The notes under the pieces: generated by a model
What the model saw: only the letters and a program-made list of their open reading frames with translations
Told to the model about the DNA's origin: nothing
The model's database searches: none
Translations under genes and position numbers: made by a program
In this document: positions 13,442 through 17,936 of the stretch, one piece after another
Position numbering within the stretch: position 1 is the first letter of the stretch
Layout of the letters: each line of letters begins with the position of its first letter
Source: SKLM01 sp964450435
GTDB taxonomy: Bacteria; Chloroflexota; Anaerolineae; B4-G1
Reading direction: 5' to 3'
DNA: 17,936 bases
NCBI GenBank assembly: GCA_964450435.1
Contig: CAYVCX010000058.1
Coordinates: 1 to 17,936, forward strand

Positions 13442-15793
13442 ATGAAGGCTTATTGTGTCAAGTGTAAGGCCAAGCGTGAGATGCAGAACCCGGAGCCGGT
13501 GTATACCATCAAGGGCACGCCGGCCACGAAGGGAACTTGCCCGGAGTGCGGGACGAAGCTTTTCCGAATGGGAGGCACACCGGCTCACGAAGGTCTGGAG
13601 CCAGAAGAACACACCGTGATGTCCAAGGCCCGGGTTCGCCGCGAGAAGCAGCCCGGGATGGTGATCGTAGAGTCCCCGGCCAAGGCACGCACGGTGGATC
13701 GCTTCCTGGGCGATAAATACAACGTGCGAGCCTCCGTCGGGCATGTGCGCGATCTTCCCTCGAACCGCATGGGCGTCGACATCGACAACGATTTCCAGCC
13801 CCACTACATCGTCCCCTCCAAGAGGAAGGACGTCGTCCGGGAGTTGAAGGAGGCAGTCAAGGAATCATCGGAGCTCTTCCTGGCGACCGATCCGGACCGG
13901 GAAGGAGAGGCGATCTCCTGGCATCTGCTGGAGGCGCTGGAACCTGCCATCCGCTGGCGCCCTGTGCACCGGGTCGAGTTCCACGAAATCACCGAGGAGG
14001 CCATCGAGCACGCCTTCTCCCATCCTCGCGAGATCGATATGGAGCGGGTGGAAGCTCAACAGGCGCGGCGAATTCTCGACCGCATAGTCGGTTACACCAT
14101 CAGCCCGCTGCTGCGCGACAAGCTCGGCCGCCGTGGGCTGTCTGCCGGTCGCGTGCAGTCGGTGACACTCCGGCTGGCCGTGGAACGAGAGCGCGAGATC
14201 GAGGGCTTCGTACCCCTTGAGTACTGGTCGCTGGAGGCGGAGCTCGCCAAGCGGGAGCCGCAGCCGGACTACCCGCCCGCCTTCATCGCCCGCCTTCACC
14301 GCATTCGGGGCGAGGAAGTCGAACTCCACACCCGGGCACAGGTCCACGCGGTGATGGACGAACTCAAGGGGTCGAGCTACACCGTCGCCGACGTCAAGGA
14401 AGGCAAGCGGCGCCGGAACCCATATCCGCCCTTCACCACGAGCACCATGCAGCAGCAGGCCTCGTACAAGCTGGGCTTTACGACAGGACGCACGATGGCT
14501 GTGGCGCAGCAGCTATACGAGGGGGTCGATCTAGGCGACGGCCCGATAGGACTAATCACCTATATGCGCACCGACAGCACCAACGTGGCTCAGCCGGCGC
14601 AGGCGCAGGCGCGGAAGTACGTCATCGACGAACACGGCAAGGACTACGTGCCACCGACCCCGCCCCGGTACAAGACCAAGGCCAAGGCCGCGCAGGAGGC
14701 CCACGAGGCGATCCGCCCGACCAGCGTCTTCCGCACACCATCATCGCTCAAGAAGGCCCTGGACCGCAGTCAGTACGCGCTCTACGAGCTGATCTGGCGC
14801 CGGTTTGTGGCCAGTCAGATGGCGCACGCCGTTTACGATACCATCGCGGCAGAGATTCTGGCGGGTACTGCGGATGACCAACCTTATCTCTTCCGTGCCA
14901 GCGGCTCCACACTTCGTTTCCCGGGCTTCCTGGTCGTCTACGAAGAAGAGATAGACGAGGATGCCGACACCATCGATGAACGGAAGCGAGAGGAGATTCC
15001 CCCTCTCACCGCCGACGAGCTTCTCGACCTGGTGCAGTTGCTGCCCGATCAGCACTTCACCAAGGCCCCGCCGCGCTATTCCGAGGCAAGTCTGGTCCGG
15101 GACCTGGAGGCATATGGCATCGGGCGCCCCAGTACCTACGCCCCGATCCTCTCCAAGGTCCAGGAACGGGGCTACGTCGAGCGCCGGGGCAAACGGCTCT
15201 ACGCTACCGAGATAGGTATGATCGTCAACGACCTGCTGGTGGCCTATTTCCCGGATTACGTCGATGTCGACTTCACCGCCGAGATGGAGGATGACCTGGA
15301 CCTGATCGCTAGCGGTGAGCGCGAGTGGGTGCCCATACTGCGCAACTTCTACGGCCCATTCGCGGAGACGCTCGCCCAGGCGCGCGACGAAATGCCAGAG
15401 GTGGACATCAACAATCGACCAACAGGCGAGGCATGCCCGGAGTGCGGCCATCCTCTCGTCTACCGCTACGGTCGCTACGGGAAGTTCATCGGCTGCAGCA
15501 ACTTCCCCGACTGCCGCTTCAGTAAGCCCATCGTGGTCACCACCGGCGCCCTGTGTCCGGAATGCGGCGGCGAGCTGGTGGAGAGGCGGACCCGGCGGGG
15601 GCGCGCGTTCTACGGGTGCTCCAACTACGATGCAGACGATCCGGAGTCCTGCGACTTTGCTGTGTGGAAGCGGCCTGTTCCGACTCCGTGCCCCGAGTGC
15701 GGAGGGCTGCTGACTGAGGCACGACCAGGATGGGCCAGGTGTCGCGTGTGTGAGGAGGAGCTCGAACTCGCGGATCTCCCAGAGGTTGCATAG
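13442..15793 (+). CDS. topA: DNA topoisomerase I with N-terminal zinc-ribbon-like (DUF5679) domain
   Basis: This 783-residue type IA topoisomerase relaxes negative supercoils. Residues 1-~48 are an added Cys-rich unit (YCVKCKAKREM, CPECGTKLFRMGG) resembling DUF5679, a small domain also found alone in this kind of bacterium. The TOPRIM domain starts at VIVESPAKA (~74) with the acidic triad in ATDPDREGEAISWHL (~147). The DNA-cleaving Tyr374 is in GLITYMRTDSTNVA. The C-terminus has three zinc-binding units: CPECGHPLVYRYGRYGK with CSNFPDC, then CPECGGELVERRTRRGR with CSNYDADDPESC, and a shorter CPECGG unit with CRVC. The start is set by the Cys-rich unit, with AAGAAGGG about 9 nt upstream. A start at the Met of MSKARVRREK (~60) would remove the extra domain. 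Confidence 0.96.
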   Translation: MKAYCVKCKAKREMQNPEPVYTIKGTPATKGTCPECGTKLFRMGGTPAHEGLEPEEHTVMSKARVRREKQPGMVIVESPAKARTVDRFLGDKYNVRASVGHVRDLPSNRMGVDIDNDFQPHYIVPSKRKDVVRELKEAVKESSELFLATDPDREGEAISWHLLEALEPAIRWRPVHRVEFHEITEEAIEHAFSHPREIDMERVEAQQARRILDRIVGYTISPLLRDKLGRRGLSAGRVQSVTLRLAVEREREIEGFVPLEYWSLEAELAKREPQPDYPPAFIARLHRIRGEEVELHTRAQVHAVMDELKGSSYTVADVKEGKRRRNPYPPFTTSTMQQQASYKLGFTTGRTMAVAQQLYEGVDLGDGPIGLITYMRTDSTNVAQPAQAQARKYVIDEHGKDYVPPTPPRYKTKAKAAQEAHEAIRPTSVFRTPSSLKKALDRSQYALYELIWRRFVASQMAHAVYDTIAAEILAGTADDQPYLFRASGSTLRFPGFLVVYEEEIDEDADTIDERKREEIPPLTADELLDLVQLLPDQHFTKAPPRYSEASLVRDLEAYGIGRPSTYAPILSKVQERGYVERRGKRLYATEIGMIVNDLLVAYFPDYVDVDFTAEMEDDLDLIASGEREWVPILRNFYGPFAETLAQARDEMPEVDINNRPTGEACPECGHPLVYRYGRYGKFIGCSNFPDCRFSKPIVVTTGALCPECGGELVERRTRRGRAFYGCSNYDADDPESCDFAVWKRPVPTPCPECGGLLTEARPGWARCRVCEEELELADLPEVA

Positions 15794-15819
15794 GCAGCCT
15801 GGATAACCTGCGGATAGAT

Positions 15820-15848
15820 TTGCCCTAGAGGCTGACTCATGATAAACT
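15820..15848 (+). promoter_or_regulatory. candidate promoter of the membrane-anchored protein gene
   Basis: TTGCCC (15820-15825) and TAAACT (15843-15848) are 17 nt apart, about 70 nt before the ATG at 15919. It lies between topA and the next gene, so that gene is probably transcribed on its own. Confidence 0.55.
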
Positions 15849-15918
15849 AGCTGTATTCAAAGTGGCAAAGGCTTTTTTGGCATAGTTTCCGCGCATTTGC
15901 AGAGGCCAGGGGGTAAAC

Positions 15919-16968
15919 ATGGACGTCATCCCACAGTTCGTTAGGCAACGCAGCGTCTTGGCGGCCGCGATCATCGGCGCCGTGGTGGGCCTGGCAGTCG
16001 GCCTCGCCGTCGGATGGTGGGTATGGCCTGTGGAGTGGACTAATGCCACACCAGCTCAGCTGCGATCCGACTTCCAGGAAGCGTACGTACTCTCGGTGGC
16101 TGAGGACTATGCCGAGACCGGGAACCTGGAGACGGCCCGAGACAGACTCGGGGTGCAGTTCTGGGAGGAGGAAGAGCTTGCCCGAGTGCTGCAGGAGGTG
16201 GAGCAGGCACACGATGGGCAGCAGGCTCTCGCCGTAAGGCGGCTGTCCCGCGATCTGGAGACCGTTCCCGCTGCTCCAGTGGCGCAGCCGGAAGGCATGG
16301 CGGCGCGGCTTCAGCCCGTTGCGCTCGTCTGTGGTGTTGGTCTGCTGGTCGTAGCCCTGGTCGGAGGGGGCCTCTACCTTTACAGCCGTCTGGTGGAGGG
16401 GCGCCCGGCCGCGGACCAAGCCGAGCTAAGGCCTCAGCCAGTGACCGGAAAGCGGGCCCCCGGGGGAGAGGCCGGATGGGAGGGTGAGCCCCCGAACGCC
16501 CAGTTCGTCACAACCTACGTCCTGGGGGACGATCACTACGATCCCTCATTCAGCATGGAGCTCGAAACCGGCGAGTTCATGGGCGAGTGCGGCGTCGCCA
16601 TCTCCGAGACCCTGGGGACGGACCGTCCCCATAAGGTCACCGCCCTCGAGGTCTGGCTGTTCGACAAGAACGATATCCGCACCGTGACAAAGGTGTTGAT
16701 GTCGGAGTATGCCTTCAACGATGAGGCGCTCCGCACCAAGCTGGCCCCGAAGGGTGAGCCGGTATTAGCTGAACCGGGCAAAGACGTGATCCTTGAGACC
16801 AAGATGCTCCGTCTGCGAGCTCGCGTCGTGGACGTAGAATACGCCCAGGCCGACCTCCCCCCCGACAGCTTCTTCGACAAGGTCACCGTCGAGTTGGCAG
16901 CCTGGGTGAAGCCAGAGGCAGAGGAAGCGGGAGCCCGCATTCCAGTCACTGCGCCAGACTCTGCCTAA
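15919..16968 (+). CDS. conserved membrane-anchored protein of unknown function
   Basis: This 349-residue protein has a first membrane segment at ~14-37 (VLAAAIIGAVVGLAVGLAVG), then WWVWPVEWTNATPAQLRSDF. A helical stretch with AYVLSVAEDYAETGNLETAR and ARDRLGVQFW follows, like a tetratricopeptide-style pair of helices. A second membrane segment lies at ~135-160 (VALVCGVGLLVVALVGGG). The C-terminal ~180 residues are a soluble domain with FVTTYVLGDDHYDPSFSME, ALEVWLFDKNDIRTVTKVLM and a beta-rich end. The WPVEWTNATPAQLR type of motif recurs in Chloroflexota proteins of this layout as far as I recall; no function is known. Both membrane segments suggest the helical pair is outside and the C-terminal domain inside, but the topology is uncertain. 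GGGGG lies 5-9 nt before the ATG. Confidence 0.82.
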   Translation: MDVIPQFVRQRSVLAAAIIGAVVGLAVGLAVGWWVWPVEWTNATPAQLRSDFQEAYVLSVAEDYAETGNLETARDRLGVQFWEEEELARVLQEVEQAHDGQQALAVRRLSRDLETVPAAPVAQPEGMAARLQPVALVCGVGLLVVALVGGGLYLYSRLVEGRPAADQAELRPQPVTGKRAPGGEAGWEGEPPNAQFVTTYVLGDDHYDPSFSMELETGEFMGECGVAISETLGTDRPHKVTALEVWLFDKNDIRTVTKVLMSEYAFNDEALRTKLAPKGEPVLAEPGKDVILETKMLRLRARVVDVEYAQADLPPDSFFDKVTVELAAWVKPEAEEAGARIPVTAPDSA

Positions 16969-17118
16969 ACTGGTCTGGCTTGGATATTGGCGCCCGGAGT
17001 CTGGTCGAGACCCGGTGCTGGCGCGGACCCGGCCGCCCAGCCCCGTGCCTGGACGAGCTTCGTGACCGCCGCTTGAGCGAGCAAGCGACGCTGAGGCCGA
17101 GCTCTACAATCGTCGCAC

Positions 17119-17147
17119 GATCCCGTCGCCCTGGTTGCGACGGGGTC
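17119..17147 (+). promoter_or_regulatory. leader hairpin before the methyltransferase gene
   Basis: CCCGTCGC (17122-17129) and GCGACGGG (17137-17144) form a perfect 8-bp stem with a 7-nt loop, extendable to 11 pairs with one G-U. TCTCTTT follows, so it could be a terminator for upstream transcription. TACAAT at 17105-17110 is a possible -10 box that would place the stem right at the 5' end of the methyltransferase mRNA; no good -35 box is at the proper distance. Confidence 0.5.
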
Positions 17148-17163
17148 TCTTTGTGAGGGGACA

Positions 17164-17799
17164 GTGCAGCGTCTGTGGCGCTCCTTCCTGCGCTGGTTCT
17201 TCGAGTTGCTCTACAACGAGTTCGCGTGGGGCTACGATCTCGTTGCTGGGCTCGTCTCCCTCGGCCACTGGAAGGCCTGGGGGCGGACCACGCTCCGTCA
17301 CCTCCACGGTCAGCGCGTGCTGGAACTGGGGCACGGGCCAGGACACCTTCTTGTCACTCTCGAGGCACAGGGCTTCTGCCCAATAGGAATCGACTCCTCG
17401 CCCGCTATGGGGCGTCAGGCACAGACACGGCTCCGGAGAGTCAGCGCATCCGTGCCCCTGGTGCGAGCCCGAGCTCAAGCGCTTCCTTTTGGTAGCAGAG
17501 ACTTCGACACCATCGTTGCCACCTTCCCGACGGACTTCATCGTCGATCCTGACGCCCTCCTGGAGGTGCACCGAACGTTGAGGCCGAAAGGGCGGCTGGT
17601 TGTCGCCCTCGGGTCTCGCTTTGACGGACGTGGCTTGATGGCAACCTTCCTTGGCTGGCTCTATGCCGCAACGGGACAGAATCAGCCATCTTCCTCCTCG
17701 TTCGAGCCCCGGCTGGAGGAGGTAGGCCTGCCAGCGCGCACCATACGCGAGCGAGTCAACCAGACCACTGTCTGGCTGCTGGTGGCCGAGAAGCGCTGA
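17164..17799 (+). CDS. class I SAM-dependent methyltransferase, substrate unknown
   Basis: This 211-residue protein binds SAM through VLELGHGPGHLLVTL (motif I, ~51-65), GIDSSPAM (motif II) and ALPFGSRDFDTIVATFP (motif III-IV), followed by EVHRTLRPKGRLVVAL. The first ~45 residues are amphipathic and aromatic (FLRWFFELLYNEFAWGYDLV), as in UbiE-like and related enzymes acting near membranes. The start is GTG at 17164 with GAGGGG 3 nt upstream. It ends about 60 nt before the tRNA. The substrate cannot be told; lipid or quinone methylation is one possibility. Confidence 0.85.
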   Translation: MQRLWRSFLRWFFELLYNEFAWGYDLVAGLVSLGHWKAWGRTTLRHLHGQRVLELGHGPGHLLVTLEAQGFCPIGIDSSPAMGRQAQTRLRRVSASVPLVRARAQALPFGSRDFDTIVATFPTDFIVDPDALLEVHRTLRPKGRLVVALGSRFDGRGLMATFLGWLYAATGQNQPSSSSFEPRLEEVGLPARTIRERVNQTTVWLLVAEKR

Positions 17800-17821
17800 A
17801 GGGTTACAACGGAATCCGTGC

Positions 17822-17850
17822 TTGCCTGTTGGGCTGATTCGTGGTAGAAT
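17822..17850 (+). promoter_or_regulatory. promoter of tRNA-His
   Basis: TTGCCT (17822-17827) and TAGAAT (17845-17850) are 17 nt apart. The start point near 17857 is a few bases before the tRNA, as usual for a singly transcribed tRNA. Confidence 0.72.
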
Positions 17851-17860
17851 CCTACTGCAC

Positions 17861-17935
17861 GGTGGGTGTGGCCTAATTGGTCAAGGCACCTGGTTGTGGC
17901 CCAGGCGATTGCGGGTTCGAGTCCCGTCACTCACC
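17861..17935 (+). tRNA. tRNA-His (anticodon GTG)
   Basis: The full cloverleaf can be drawn: acceptor GTGGGTG (17862-17868) with CACTCAC, D arm GCC/GGC, anticodon arm CCTGG/CCAGG with loop TTGTGGC (anticodon GTG), and T arm GCGGG with TTCGAGT and CCCGT. A genome-encoded G at 17861 faces discriminator C at 17935, the extra G-1:C73 pair that defines tRNA-His. The window ends one base later, so it cannot be seen whether CCA is encoded. Confidence 0.95.
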
Positions 17936-17936
17936 C

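Noticed and set aside
1..17936. CRISPR array, insertion sequence or prophage parts
   Set aside because: I saw no regularly spaced repeats, transposase motifs, terminal repeats or phage genes; the tRNA-His at the right edge has no visible integrase or repeated 3' end within the window.

Overview
The window is a GC-rich bacterial chromosome segment that also contains a 100-N scaffold gap. It is most likely from an uncultured Chloroflexota (Anaerolineae-like) draft genome. This is inferred from the order ffh, rpsP (S16 with a long acidic tail), a KH-domain protein, rimM and dprA, followed by a topoisomerase I with an extra N-terminal zinc-ribbon domain, and from the style of the flanking two-membrane-segment protein and methyltransferase. 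No search was run, so the phylum is an inference.

Left part (about 1-5,000, genes on the minus strand). This is an accessory, metal-flavoured stretch. It has two tandem paralogues of a small exported helical protein (one intact, one cut by the gap), a CDF zinc/cobalt-type efflux transporter, the eroded 3' end of a SPASM-type radical SAM protein resembling tungsten-cofactor maturases, and an ArsR-family repressor followed by an arsenite methyltransferase. The repressor gene has a very good sigma-70 promoter. An imperfect 12-bp inverted repeat lies between it and arsM. The intact exported-protein gene has a direct repeat of the kind bound by OmpR/PhoB-family regulators and a 5'-UTR hairpin.

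Middle part (5,100-12,200). A gamma-carbonic-anhydrase-like hexapeptide protein (minus strand) diverges from a fused alpha/beta ADP-forming acyl-CoA synthetase (plus strand). The end of the synthetase gene contains a promoter for ffh. The run ffh - rpsP - khpA - rimM - dprA follows, covering protein targeting, the small ribosomal subunit and its maturation, and DNA uptake. dprA is broken twice: by an in-frame TAG and by a 1-nt frameshift that separates its C-terminal winged helix.

Right part (12,200-17,936). manC (GDP-mannose synthesis), topA, a conserved membrane-anchored protein of unknown function, a class I SAM-dependent methyltransferase and a tRNA-His with its own promoter complete the window. 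Several promoters of the pattern TTGnnn-17-TAnnnT can be read directly (upstream of arsR, the acyl-CoA synthetase, ffh, the membrane protein and tRNA-His), which suggests ordinary sigma-70-type transcription. I did not find a convincing new multi-gene system. The best leads are the tandem exported paralogues with their putative response-regulator site, the decayed SPASM gene, the doubly broken dprA and the S16 acidic tail.
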